Made by a program: the position numbers and the translations under genes
The notes under the pieces: model-generated
Seen by the model: the letters and a program-made list of their open reading frames with translations, nothing else
What the model was told of the DNA's origin: nothing
Database searches by the model: none
Assembly: GCA_963831605.1 (NCBI GenBank)
Contig: CAWHQR010000005.1
Coordinates: 372,001-436,000 of the forward strand
DNA length: 64,000 nt
Direction: 5' to 3'
Source: DASUPK01 sp963831605
GTDB lineage: Bacteria > Actinomycetota > Thermoleophilia > Solirubrobacterales > 70-9
In this document: positions 1-8,134 of the stretch, one piece after another
How the letters are laid out: each line of letters starts with the position of its first letter
How positions within the stretch are numbered: the stretch's first letter is position 1

Positions 1-508
1 CGCTCATCCGCTCCCGCCAGCCGGCGACGGCGGCCGAGAGCTCGGAGTCGTTCAGCTGCCCCAGCGAGGTGTGGTGCTTCGGCGAGTGGACGATCACCTC
101 GTGGAAGCCGGTCGCGACGGTCGCCGTGAAGAGATCCGGCTCCCGTCCGCGCGAGGCGGCTCGCAGCGGATCGCCGGCAGCGGTCATGCCCTGATCCGAC
201 TCGACCTCGCCCCCCTCGGCCGTCTGGGCAAGAGCCGGATAGAGGTTCGGGACGGCCCGGACCCTCCAGCCGGGGCTGTCCGGCGGCCCGCCCCCCGGCC
301 GGTCGGCCCAGGTCTCGGGAGGCGTTCGGTCCTCGCGCCCCTCGTCGAACGGGCAGGAATCAGGCGGCGGCTCGTCCGCTGAGGCGTCCGGGGCCGCCTT
401 GCCGCCGCCGAAGTCGAAGGGGCGGTCCGCGCGGGCGGGCGAGAGGATCGTGCGCAGCCCGGTGAGCTGGTCGAGGCGGATCTCCGGCGTGGGCTTCTGA
501 TCGGCCAT
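1..508 (-). CDS. galT: galactose-1-phosphate uridylyltransferase, N-terminal part
   Basis: The 169 N-terminal residues are present; the rest, including the catalytic HPH motif, lies beyond the window edge. GalT exchanges UMP between UDP-glucose and galactose-1-phosphate in the Leloir pathway. Family landmarks seen in order: an LTGLRTILSPARADRP segment like the usual DPLTG..VIIAPER..RP, the CPF zinc region, TPPE, VRAVPNLYPAL, and GFHEVIVHSP followed by a His pair. The second zinc cysteine (normally CPFC) is Asp here (CPFDEG). The ATG shares one base with the TGA of the GNAT gene upstream (TGATG), so the two are probably translationally coupled. The family call is good; the exact nucleotidyltransferase substrate is less sure because of the zinc-site change. 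Confidence 0.8.
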   Translation of the reverse strand, partial: MADQKPTPEIRLDQLTGLRTILSPARADRPFDFGGGKAAPDASADEPPPDSCPFDEGREDRTPPETWADRPGGGPPDSPGWRVRAVPNLYPALAQTAEGGEVESDQGMTAAGDPLRAASRGREPDLFTATVATGFHEVIVHSPKHHTSLGQLNDSELSAAVAGWRERMS

Positions 509-960
509 CAGAGCGGCTTGGTCATCCGGATGTGCTCGATGTCCGCGTCCATGAAGGTCTCTCCCTCGGGCTCGTAGCCGTGGGAGCCGTAGAAGTCCTG
601 CGCGCGAAGCTGGGAGTTGAGGACCATCGTGGTCGCGCCGGCTGCGCGCCCTTCCCCCTCGGCCCAATCCAGAAGCCGGCCGCCCACTCCCATCTTGCGG
701 TAGCGAGCGTCGACGACCATCCGCTCGAGTTTGCAGACCCCGGCCTCCGGATAGCGCAAGCGGCACGTCGCGACGATCCCGGACTCGTCCAGGGCGACGA
801 CCTGGGTGGCTTCGTCATCGAGCCCGTCCACCTCCAGCTCGGGATCGACGCCCTGCTCGTCGCAGAAGACGCGGATCCTCAGGTCCCTCGCCGCATCCAC
901 CTCCGCGGCGTCACGCGCCTTCCGGACGGTCACCTCATATGCGTCGGTCACAAACACCAC
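508..960 (-). CDS. GNAT-family N-acetyltransferase, ElaA/YjcF-like
   Basis: A 150-residue single-domain GNAT protein. The N-terminal half carries the RIRVFCDEQGVDPELEVDG segment typical of ElaA/YjcF-like acetyltransferases. The acetyl-CoA loop is seen as LERMVVDARYRKMGVGGRLL around residues 78-96, and the end has the FYGSHGYEPEGETFMDADIEH pattern of this subfamily. It would transfer acetyl from acetyl-CoA to an unknown small amine. It follows slipin by 45 bases and couples into galT. Several in-frame GTG codons lie at the start, so the first few residues are uncertain. The substrate cannot be told from sequence. Confidence 0.85.
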   Translation of the reverse strand: MVFVTDAYEVTVRKARDAAEVDAARDLRIRVFCDEQGVDPELEVDGLDDEATQVVALDESGIVATCRLRYPEAGVCKLERMVVDARYRKMGVGGRLLDWAEGEGRAAGATTMVLNSQLRAQDFYGSHGYEPEGETFMDADIEHIRMTKPL

Positions 961-1004
961 CGACGGATTGACAGTCGGCGCTCAAGCGTGCGTCTGAACG
1001 GCGC

Positions 1005-1772
1005 TCACGTGTCCGCGCGCTTGACCATCTGTGAGAACGCGTCGATGAACTCGATCGGCAGCGGGAAGACGATCGTCGTGTTCTGGTTGACGCCCATCTC
1101 GAGCAGGGTCTGCAGGTAGCGCAGCTGGAGGGTGGCCGGGTTCTTGGAGATGATGTCGGCCGCCTGCGCCAGCTTCTCGGCCGCCTGGTACTCGCCCTCG
1201 GCGTTGATGATCTTCGCGCGCCGCTCTCGCTCGGCCTCCGCCTGGCGCGCCATCGCCCTCTGCATCTGCTCGGGGATCTCGACGTCCTTGATCTCGACCG
1301 TGCTGACCTTCACGCCCCAGGGCTCGGTCTGCTCGTCGATGATCTTCTGCAGGTCCTCGTTGAGCCGCTCGCGCTCAGAGAGCAGTTGGTCGAGGTCGGC
1401 CTTGCCGAGCACCGACCGCAGGGTGGTCTGCGAGATCTGCGACGTGGCCAGTAGGAAGTTCTCGACCTCGACGATCGCGTGGTTCGGGTCGATCACCCGG
1501 AAGTACGCGACGGCGTTGACGCGCGCCGGCACGTTGTCGCGTGTGATCACCTCCTGCGGCGGGATGTTGAGGGTCACCGTCCGCAGGTCGACCCGGACCA
1601 TCCGGTCGACCACGGGGATCAGGATGATCAGGCCAGGCCCCTTCTGGGCGATCAGCCGGCCGAGCCGGAAGATCACGCCGCGCTCGTACTCGCGCAGGAC
1701 CCGGACCGCGGAGCCGAGGAAGATCACGACGAAGAAGACGAGGACAACGACAACGCCGATCGCTACCGCCAT
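1005..1772 (-). CDS. slipin (stomatin/prohibitin, SPFH/band 7 family)
   Basis: A 255-residue membrane-anchored SPFH protein. One N-terminal hydrophobic segment (about residues 3-24) is followed by YERGVIFRLGR and GPGLIILIPVVDR, hallmarks of bacterial slipins. The band 7 core continues through IPPQEVITRDNVPARVNAV, then an Ala/Glu/Arg-rich helical stretch (AMARQAEAERERRAKIINAEGE abbreviated) that usually drives oligomerisation. Slipins form ring-like assemblies in membrane microdomains. The gene starts three bases after the NfeD stop; slipin-NfeD pairing is a widely conserved operon and supports both calls. Confidence 0.93.
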   Translation of the reverse strand: MAVAIGVVVVLVFFVVIFLGSAVRVLREYERGVIFRLGRLIAQKGPGLIILIPVVDRMVRVDLRTVTLNIPPQEVITRDNVPARVNAVAYFRVIDPNHAIVEVENFLLATSQISQTTLRSVLGKADLDQLLSERERLNEDLQKIIDEQTEPWGVKVSTVEIKDVEIPEQMQRAMARQAEAERERRAKIINAEGEYQAAEKLAQAADIISKNPATLQLRYLQTLLEMGVNQNTTIVFPLPIEFIDAFSQMVKRADT

Positions 1773-1775
1773 TTG

Positions 1776-2243
1776 TCAGATCCCTTTCTCGACGCTTGCC
1801 GGGTCTCGGTCGGCGACGGGCTCGACGTCCAGCGTCAGGCCGTCCACCGACTTGATGCGCACTCTATTGCCTGGGCCGATCGGGTCTCCCTCGATCGCTC
1901 GCGCCCGCCACAGTGCGCCGGCGACGAACACCTGACCCTCCGGATCGAGGGGTTCTCGCACCTCGCCGACCGAGTCGATCAGCTCCTCCGAGCCGGTCCG
2001 CACCGGCTCGTCGCGGTTCGCCTCGATCGCCTTGCGGGAGGCGAAGACGATGAAGGCGGCGAGGATCACGCCTGCGATCACGATCGCCGCGACGGGCAGA
2101 TCGTGCCCCGCGTCCCGCCAGGCGAATCCGGCTCCCACCAGCGCGCCGACGCCGAGGAGCCCCGCGATGGTCGTGGGCGCGTGGGCTTCGACGACGAAGA
2201 AAACCAGCGCCGCGACGAGCAGGGCGATGGCGAGCGCGGTCAT
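1776..2243 (-). CDS. NfeD family membrane protein (short form)
   Basis: 155 residues: several hydrophobic segments in the first ~85 residues, then a soluble C-terminal OB-like domain (about residues 90-150) with the GxVFVxGxLWRARA pattern seen here as GQVFVAGALWRARA, followed by VRIKSVDGLTLDVEP. This is the short NfeD form, without the ClpP-class serine protease domain. It lies immediately upstream of and probably co-transcribed with slipin, its usual partner in membrane microdomain organisation. It begins eight bases downstream of the TlpA-like gene, whose stop is at 2251, so the three genes may form one unit. Confidence 0.9.
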   Translation of the reverse strand: MTALAIALLVAALVFFVVEAHAPTTIAGLLGVGALVGAGFAWRDAGHDLPVAAIVIAGVILAAFIVFASRKAIEANRDEPVRTGSEELIDSVGEVREPLDPEGQVFVAGALWRARAIEGDPIGPGNRVRIKSVDGLTLDVEPVADRDPASVEKGI

Positions 2244-2250
2244 ATCTCCA

Positions 2251-2847
2251 TTATCCGCTGTTCAGGGCGTATCTCTGGATATCCGCCGCGAGATCGGCCT
2301 CGTTGCGGTACTGGCCCTGATGGGTGAAGACGACGTTGCCGTTGCGGTCGTAGAAGACCGTGGCCGGATAGCCGATGCCGTGAAGCTCCTCCCGGATCGA
2401 CTTGTCGGGGTCGCTGTAGGACGGGTAGGGCAGCGGCAGCTCGCCCAGGAAGGTCTTGGCCGAGCCGCTCGAGTCGTCGGAGTCCACGCCGAGGAAGGCA
2501 ATCTCCTTGGCGTGCTTGGACGCCTGTGATTGCAGGAAAGGGAATTCGAAGCGGCAGGGGCCGCACCACGAGGCCCAGTCGTTGACCACGATCGGCGTCC
2601 CGTGGAGCGTCTGGATGCGCTGGTCGTATGCATCCTTGCCGCCGTCCAGCAGCTGGTTGGCCTGGCTGCGGATCGAGGTGAGCTGCGGCGGCGCCCCGGT
2701 GAGGGGCTGCGTCGCCTGCTGGAGGGAGAGATTGGAGTCGGGGTTGCCGCCGCTACCCCCGGCACAGCCGGCGAGCACGATGACGCCCAGAAGCGCCGCG
2801 GCGAGGCCCGCGAGGGCGTTTCTGGGTGTCGATCGGAGCGAGTTCAT
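2251..2847 (-). CDS. TlpA-like thioredoxin-fold lipoprotein
   Basis: 198 residues from the ATG at 2847. This start gives a clean lipoprotein signal: a hydrophobic stretch ending in LAGC, with the lipidated Cys at residue 28. The thioredoxin fold follows, with WASWCGPCR (redox Cys 95 and 98), the FLGVDSDDS strand, and the cis-Pro region GIGYPATVFYDRNG. TlpA/ResA-type proteins reduce disulfides on the outer face of the membrane, often for cytochrome c maturation, which fits the ccm genes about 9 kb away; this link is inferred. An in-frame upstream start at 2916 would bury the signal peptide and is less likely. Confidence 0.88.
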   Translation of the reverse strand: MNSLRSTPRNALAGLAAALLGVIVLAGCAGGSGGNPDSNLSLQQATQPLTGAPPQLTSIRSQANQLLDGGKDAYDQRIQTLHGTPIVVNDWASWCGPCRFEFPFLQSQASKHAKEIAFLGVDSDDSSGSAKTFLGELPLPYPSYSDPDKSIREELHGIGYPATVFYDRNGNVVFTHQGQYRNEADLAADIQRYALNSG

Positions 2848-3026
2848 TGCCAGGACATACGGGTTGTCGATGAAGAGTGCTTTAATTCCTATCGGTCCAT
2901 CAAGTTCCTGGACCAAGGGAGAGCCCGGAGCGGACAGCCGTATCTCGGGTGTCTTCCGTGATCAGGCCACATGCGCCTCGCCATCCTTTCGTGTGGCGGG
3001 GAGCGGCGGATCAAGAGAGCCTCAGA

Positions 3027-5624
3027 TTGGCTGACACGACCAAGCCGGCCGCCAAAGCGGCAAAGGCGCCCACGAGCGCCGACATCGAACGTGCACGAGA
3101 GTTCGCGCGCGAGCCGTTCCTGCTCGAGGGCGAGAAGCCCAAGGACCTAACCGCCGGGACACCCCGGCGCCGCGCCCTCGATGCCGCCCTCGCCGAGATC
3201 GACGAGGGCCGCGAGGCGCCGTCGATCGAATGGCGCCGCGACTTCTCCCTCATGCTCGGGCTCGAGCGCCTGCTCTCGGAGGAACAACCTCATCTCGCCG
3301 ACGGCGCCGAGCTCGATCCGCATCAGGTCGACGCGCTCTCCGGAACCCTCGCGGCGATGATCGCCGACATCCAGGAGCGGCTCAACGGCCACCCCTGGAC
3401 CGGCAACGGGAACGGCAACGCGCCTGCGGCCACCAAGGAGGAAGCGCCCTCCGGCAACGGCGACGCCGACACCGTCGCGGAGGCGCTCGAGGAGGTGGAA
3501 GAAGAAGAGGAGGAGGCCACCGAGGAGGAGGAGGCCGAGGACTGGATCGAGGAGGAGGACGAGGAGATCGTCGAGGAGGCCCCGGAGGATCCGGGCGCCA
3601 ATAGGAGATTCTGGTTCGAGCACGCCACCGGCTCCGGCAAGACGGTTGCCGCCGTCGGCTTCATCGAGGCCTCCCGCACGGGCGGCATCCTGATCCTCAC
3701 CCACCGCCGAAATCTGGTCGACCAGTTCATCGGCGAGATCTCCGACCGCGGTTATGCCGACCGGCTCTCGCCGCCGCTGCTCGACGGCGCCGACCACCCC
3801 TACGGCCCGGTCACCGTCGAGACCTATCAGTGGTTCGTTCGCAACGCGGGCCGGATCTCGGACGCGTACTCGATCGTGATCTGCGACGAGGCCCACACCG
3901 CCCTCGGCGAGAAGACCAGCGGCTGCATCCGGGCCTGGGTCGGCCCCGTCTTCATCGGCATGACCGCGACCGGCGCGCTGATCGCCCGCCACGTCGCCGA
4001 CCTCTTCCCCACCCAGACCTCTCGATTCGACCTCGCACAGGCCGCCCGTCGCGGCGTGATCGCGCCGCTGCGCTGCGTCCGGATCCCCCCGGGCCCGGGC
4101 GTCCGCACGATCGCCAAGGTCCCGCTGCGCAAGGGCGAGGTGGATCAGGACTTCGACCAGGAGGAGCTGGCCAAGCTGCTGGACCAGGCGCCCTTCAACG
4201 TCGCGATTGCGGACCTCTATCGCTCGCGGTTCCGACGGGTTCCCGGCGTCGTCTACACCGCCGGCGTGAAGCACGCGAAGAACGTCGCCAAGGCCTTCCA
4301 GGACGCCGGTATCAACGCCCGCGCCGTCTCGGGTGAGACGCCGAAGCGCGAGCTGGCTGAGATCCTGGCCGGCTTCGAGCGAGGCGAGGTCGATGTGCTC
4401 TGCAACGCGATGCTCCTCGCGGAGGGCTGGAACTCGCCTCGCGCGACCATCTGCATGCACCTGGCCCCTACCGCTTCCCGCCGCGTCTACCAGCAGCGGG
4501 TTGGGCGAGTCACCCGCCGCAACCCCGGCAAGGAGGCGGGCCTGGTGATCGACTTGGTCCACCCGGCCACCACCCACGACGAGACCATCGTCACCCTGCA
4601 CAGCCTGCTCGACCGCGACGTCTACCGCGGCGGCGCGATCGTCGTCGGACCAGTGCGACGCGGCCGCGGACGACGGGTCCGGGTCGAGAAGCGGGTGGTG
4701 CCGGTCTCCGACAAGTCGGATCACCGCCTGCGCGTCCTCGAGCGAGAGCTCTGGCGGATCGCGGTGGAGAACCTGAACCACTCCGAGCAGCACGTCTGGG
4801 CAGCCCTCGCCGGCGCGCGGGTCAACCCATCGGGCTGGCGGCGCGCGAAGGCCATGCTCCAGAACGATCAGACCAAGGAGCTCCGCCGCCGCTTCCTGCT
4901 CACCTGCGTGCAGCGGAACCGCAACCAGCAGCTGCGGCTCAAGGCGCTGGTCGAGATCGCCGCGCTGCGCGACGCCGACGCCTTCGATGACGCGATCGAG
5001 ACGATCGGCACCTGGCCGCGCGACGACCGCCGCGCCGGCACCAAGATCATGCTCGAGGCGCTCGCCGAGCGCCGCATCGGGCGCCGCGACCAGGCGCAGG
5101 CCTGGGTCTGGCGACTCGCCGAATACACGCGCGACCTCCATGAGGAGTACGCCGTGCAGCGCTGGCCCGAGACCAAGCGCCTCCTCGGGCTGCTGGTCAA
5201 CTCATCCGGCCGCGCCCATGGCCGGAACGCCCGCCGCCTGGTTCACGCCGCCCGCAACCACGATCGCCGCCTTGCGGCGGCCCTGCTTGCCGCCGGCGTC
5301 GCCCACACGCCCGAGGGCGAGGAGGTCCTGCGTGGAGCGCGTATGCGCGCCGCCCGCAAGCCCTCCGCCGTCGCCCGCGAGCTTCTTCGCAACTTCCCGA
5401 AGGCCGGCGGCAAGCGCCGTCGCCGCAAGCGCAAGGGCGGCTCGAAGGGCGGGGGGGCCGGCGCCAAGAAGAACGGCGCGGTTGCCAAGACCAACGGCGA
5501 GCAGGTGGACGACCACATCGACGAGCACGATGTGGAGGAACTCGACGCCGAGGGTGGCGAGAACGGCGGGGCCGCCGAGCCTGATGACGAGCTCGAGGCC
5601 GCCGAGGCCGCCGACGAGTCCTAG
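3027..5624 (+). CDS. DEAD/DEAH-box SF2 helicase with acidic insertion
   Basis: About 865 residues from the TTG at 3027, which opens LADTTKPAAKAAK. An in-frame GTG at 2949 would add 26 residues that look unlike protein; the start is uncertain. SF2 motifs seen: a Q-motif-like LDPHQ near residue 96, Walker A HATGSGKT near 199, DEAH near 287, MTAT near 312, and motif VI QQRVGRVTRR near 489. Between Q-like motif and Walker A lies a roughly 100-residue insertion with a Glu/Asp run (residues ~150-190). The C-terminal half is a helical Arg-rich region, then a KRRRRKRK patch near 795 and a final acidic tail. It resembles the SSL2/XPB-like helicase group; the nucleic acid target is unknown. Divergent from the TlpA-like gene. 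Confidence 0.85.
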   Translation: MADTTKPAAKAAKAPTSADIERAREFAREPFLLEGEKPKDLTAGTPRRRALDAALAEIDEGREAPSIEWRRDFSLMLGLERLLSEEQPHLADGAELDPHQVDALSGTLAAMIADIQERLNGHPWTGNGNGNAPAATKEEAPSGNGDADTVAEALEEVEEEEEEATEEEEAEDWIEEEDEEIVEEAPEDPGANRRFWFEHATGSGKTVAAVGFIEASRTGGILILTHRRNLVDQFIGEISDRGYADRLSPPLLDGADHPYGPVTVETYQWFVRNAGRISDAYSIVICDEAHTALGEKTSGCIRAWVGPVFIGMTATGALIARHVADLFPTQTSRFDLAQAARRGVIAPLRCVRIPPGPGVRTIAKVPLRKGEVDQDFDQEELAKLLDQAPFNVAIADLYRSRFRRVPGVVYTAGVKHAKNVAKAFQDAGINARAVSGETPKRELAEILAGFERGEVDVLCNAMLLAEGWNSPRATICMHLAPTASRRVYQQRVGRVTRRNPGKEAGLVIDLVHPATTHDETIVTLHSLLDRDVYRGGAIVVGPVRRGRGRRVRVEKRVVPVSDKSDHRLRVLERELWRIAVENLNHSEQHVWAALAGARVNPSGWRRAKAMLQNDQTKELRRRFLLTCVQRNRNQQLRLKALVEIAALRDADAFDDAIETIGTWPRDDRRAGTKIMLEALAERRIGRRDQAQAWVWRLAEYTRDLHEEYAVQRWPETKRLLGLLVNSSGRAHGRNARRLVHAARNHDRRLAAALLAAGVAHTPEGEEVLRGARMRAARKPSAVARELLRNFPKAGGKRRRRKRKGGSKGGGAGAKKNGAVAKTNGEQVDDHIDEHDVEELDAEGGENGGAAEPDDELEAAEAADES

Positions 5625-5653
5625 ACCTTGGCTCGCCAGGGCTCCCAGCCCGG

Positions 5654-6397
5654 CTAGCTTTCGACCGCGAGGTGGACCTCGCCCGCGCCGAGCGTCACCC
5701 GCTCGCCATCGGGGCTCTCCACAACCAGGTGACCGTGCTCGTCGATCTCCTTGGCCACCCCGGCGCCGCCGTCCCAGGAGATTCGCCTGCCGCTGAGGGC
5801 GTCCCGTGCCCGGTAGGCGCTCAGGACCTCGTCGTCTGACGCTTCGAGCCATCGGCCGAGGGCTTCGTTGAGCGCCTCGAGGGATCGCTTCACTCCGGGC
5901 GCTCCACCGGGCGGCAGGCCACCCTCGCCCTCGGTGGGCAGCAGCGAGATTGCTTCATCGCGCAGCTCGGGCGGAAACTCGTCCTCCGTGATGGCGACGT
6001 TGAGACCCACCCCGACGACGGCCCAGCCCTCGTCAGGGCGCGCCTCGGCCAGGACGCCGGACACCTTGCGCTCGTCGATCCAGACGTCGTTCGGCCACTT
6101 CACCTGGCATCGGACCGGTGCGACGGACTCAGCCGTCTCGCAGACCGCGATCGGCACCGCCAGCGGCAGGAGCGGCGAGCGGCCAGCGGAGAAGGGACGG
6201 ACCAGCGCCGAGTAGAGCAGGCACGATCCTGCGGGTGCGAACCAGGCATTGCCGCGTCGGCCTCTCCCCGCCGACTGCTCGTCGGCCGTGACCACCAGAC
6301 CACCGGGCGCCCCCGCGGTCGCGAGCTGCTTGGCCCGGTCGTTGGTGGAGTCGACGCGCCGATGGTGGTGGTGAGGGCGCCCGAGCTCCACGGTCAC
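5654..6397 (-). CDS. birA: biotin-[acetyl-CoA-carboxylase] ligase, monofunctional
   Basis: 247 residues. It forms biotinyl-AMP and transfers biotin to the carrier lysine of acyl-CoA carboxylases. Visible motifs: VDSTNDRAKQLA, the biotinyl-AMP loop SAGRGRRGNAW, CQVKWPNDVWID, and KVSGVLAEAR with VVGVGLNV. The N-terminal DNA-binding domain of the E. coli repressor form is absent, so this is a plain ligase without biotin-operon repressor function. The C-terminal SH3-like segment (about 200-245) is present. Its ATG overlaps the TGA of the upstream SAM hydroxide adenosyltransferase by four bases (ATGA), so the two are probably co-translated. Confidence 0.95.
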   Translation of the reverse strand: MTVELGRPHHHHRRVDSTNDRAKQLATAGAPGGLVVTADEQSAGRGRRGNAWFAPAGSCLLYSALVRPFSAGRSPLLPLAVPIAVCETAESVAPVRCQVKWPNDVWIDERKVSGVLAEARPDEGWAVVGVGLNVAITEDEFPPELRDEAISLLPTEGEGGLPPGGAPGVKRSLEALNEALGRWLEASDDEVLSAYRARDALSGRRISWDGGAGVAKEIDEHGHLVVESPDGERVTLGAGEVHLAVES

Positions 6398-7209
6398 TTC
6401 AGCGGTCGCAGCGTGACCTCGCGGTCGGGAGTCAGGTTGAGCAGCCCGGCAGCACTGCCCCCGCTCACCGCGAGAGCGAGGGTTCCCGAGGAGTCCTCGA
6501 AGAGCAGGACGTCTGAGGGAGCGACGTCGGCGAAGGTCCGCGCCCAGGTGGCTTGGAAGCGGCCGTCCGGGGCTCGCACCTCGAGCGCGTCACCGGGCCG
6601 AATCGGCCCGTCGGCGAGCATCCCGGCGTCGAGGTCGAGGGTGACGTTGCCGTAGCTGTCCTGGTGGATTGCGTGCGCGACGACCTCGCTCTCCGAGATC
6701 TTCGGCACCGGCAGGTCGAGGCCGGTCAGCGAGGCCGGGTCGATCGCCTCGCCGGCCTCATCCAGACGGGCGCCGAGCGAGAGGTGCGCGGCCACGGGCG
6801 CGAACAGGTCACGCCCGTGGAAGGTCGCCGAGACGGGCTCCAGCCGGAAGGGCGAGCGGGAGAGCTCGACCGCGTCGAGGGCCCCGCCCAGCCGGTCGAG
6901 CGCACGGGAGAGAAGGCCGTTGTCGGGGCCGACCAGGAAGCGACCCTCGGCGGCCGCGACGGCCACCGCGCGCCGCTCGGAGCCCACCCCCGGATCGACG
7001 ACGGCAAGGTGGACGCCGGGAGGGCAGGAGGGCAGGGCGTTGGCGAGGGCGATCGCCCCCTGACGGATGTGCTCCCGGGCGATTCCGTGAGTCAGGTCGA
7101 TCAGGGGCGCGCCGGGGGCGATCTGGGAGATCACCGCCCGGCACACCCCTGCGAATTCGTCCTCGTACCCGTAGTCGGAGAGGAAGGTGATCGGCCGCGG
7201 CGTTGCCAC
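6394..7209 (-). CDS. S-adenosyl-L-methionine hydroxide adenosyltransferase (DUF62)
   Basis: 271 residues of the SAM-hydrolysing DUF62 family, related to fluorinase and SalL. The family breaks SAM into adenosine and methionine using water or hydroxide. Seen: the N-terminal FLSDYGYEDEFAGVCRAVI motif, IDLTHGI, HLAVVDPGVGS, the FLVGPDNGLLS loop and TFHGRDLFAPVAAHL, followed by a C-terminal beta domain containing HQDSYGNVTLDL. The halide-binding fluorinase/chlorinase loop insert is not apparent, so hydrolase activity is the expected one. It overlaps birA by four bases. The physiological role of this family is still poorly known. Confidence 0.9.
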   Translation of the reverse strand: MATPRPITFLSDYGYEDEFAGVCRAVISQIAPGAPLIDLTHGIAREHIRQGAIALANALPSCPPGVHLAVVDPGVGSERRAVAVAAAEGRFLVGPDNGLLSRALDRLGGALDAVELSRSPFRLEPVSATFHGRDLFAPVAAHLSLGARLDEAGEAIDPASLTGLDLPVPKISESEVVAHAIHQDSYGNVTLDLDAGMLADGPIRPGDALEVRAPDGRFQATWARTFADVAPSDVLLFEDSSGTLALAVSGGSAAGLLNLTPDREVTLRPLK

Positions 7210-7228
7210 GGCCGAATCCTATGTCTCG

Positions 7229-8061
7229 CTACTTCTTGGGCTTCGTCTTGATGGTGTTCGCGTTGACGGTGGTCGTCCCCGTGCCGCCCGTCTGGTCCGT
7301 CGCCGTCAGCGTCACGGCGCCCTTGCCCTTCTTCTTCGCCTTCTTCGTCGCCGGGGCGACGATGGTCCCGGGGCTGTTCGCGGCGAGCTGTGTCGTGGTC
7401 GCCCCTGCCGCGCCGCCGGTGGTCACCGAACAGTTCGCGTCACAGGTGGCGCTCAGCGCGAACTTGCCCTTGATCTTGAAGGGAGCAGGGCTCGCCGTGA
7501 TGGTCGGGTTGGCGTGGTTGATCGACAGGGTCCACCCGTTCCAGCTGCCCAGCGTTGCGCTGATTCCTACGTCCACGACCGTCACCGTCCAGGTGCCTGC
7601 GCTCGGCTGACCGGTGAACGCCGAGAAGGGCTCGGACGGCTTCGCGGCAGTCGTGGTGGGTGCGCCGGCCAGAGCCGTACAGAACGCGGGGGTATCAATG
7701 GACAGGCTCGCGGTATCGCTGATCGTGAATGCGGAAGTGTTCGGGTACGTCGTGCAGCCCAGGTTCAGCGCGTGGACCTCTGTTCCGCTCGGGCTCTTCA
7801 GCCGCAGCTGGAGGTCCTGGCCGCCGCCGCCGCCGAAGCTCGGCATGACCTTGGTCAGCTGCGAGGCGTCTGCACTGGAGTGCGTCCCGGCGGCACGAAC
7901 ACCTGCGATGGGACTCCCGCCTGGCCAGTGTTGTTCGGGACTCCGAAAGTCCCCGAGCTCGTGTAGTCAGCCGTGCCCGCGAAGGCGCTGGCGCTGCTGC
8001 CGAGCAGCGCCGTCACCGCCGCCGCAGTGGCGACGAGAAGCCTTGGCATCCAGCCATTCAT
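7229..8061 (-). pseudogene. secreted P-domain (proprotein convertase-like) protein, frameshifted
   Basis: Two adjacent reading frames together make one protein. The first, from ATG 8061, has a clear Sec signal peptide ending near ASAFAGT and the start of a P/Homo-B domain (GVPNNTGQAGVPSQVFV). It stops at 7855. In a second frame the same domain continues as SADASQLTKVMPSFGGGGG, DLQLRLKSPSGTEV, and FSAFTGQPSAGTWTVTVVD with GSWNGWTLSI, ending at 7229 after a Lys-rich tail. A one-base shift around 7884-7895, in a run of C and G, would join them. Either the gene is newly broken or the assembly has an indel. P domains are beta-sandwich modules, often attached to secreted proteases; no protease domain is present here. 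Confidence 0.72.
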
Positions 8062-8134
8062 CTGAATCTCCCTCTGTTGGGTGTGGAATGTCCATTTAAC
8101 ACGGCGCCGAGGGATCGGTCGCTGGACGGGGCAC

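Noticed and set aside
3478..3594. GAG/GAA-rich tract as a microsatellite or assembly artefact
   Set aside because: The frame stays open and the codons vary (GAG, GAA, GAC), so it is a coding acidic segment.
3147..5141. A long antisense frame across the helicase gene
   Set aside because: Repetitive Gly/Asp/Leu/Val composition and no domain; a by-product of the Arg/Glu-rich helicase codons.
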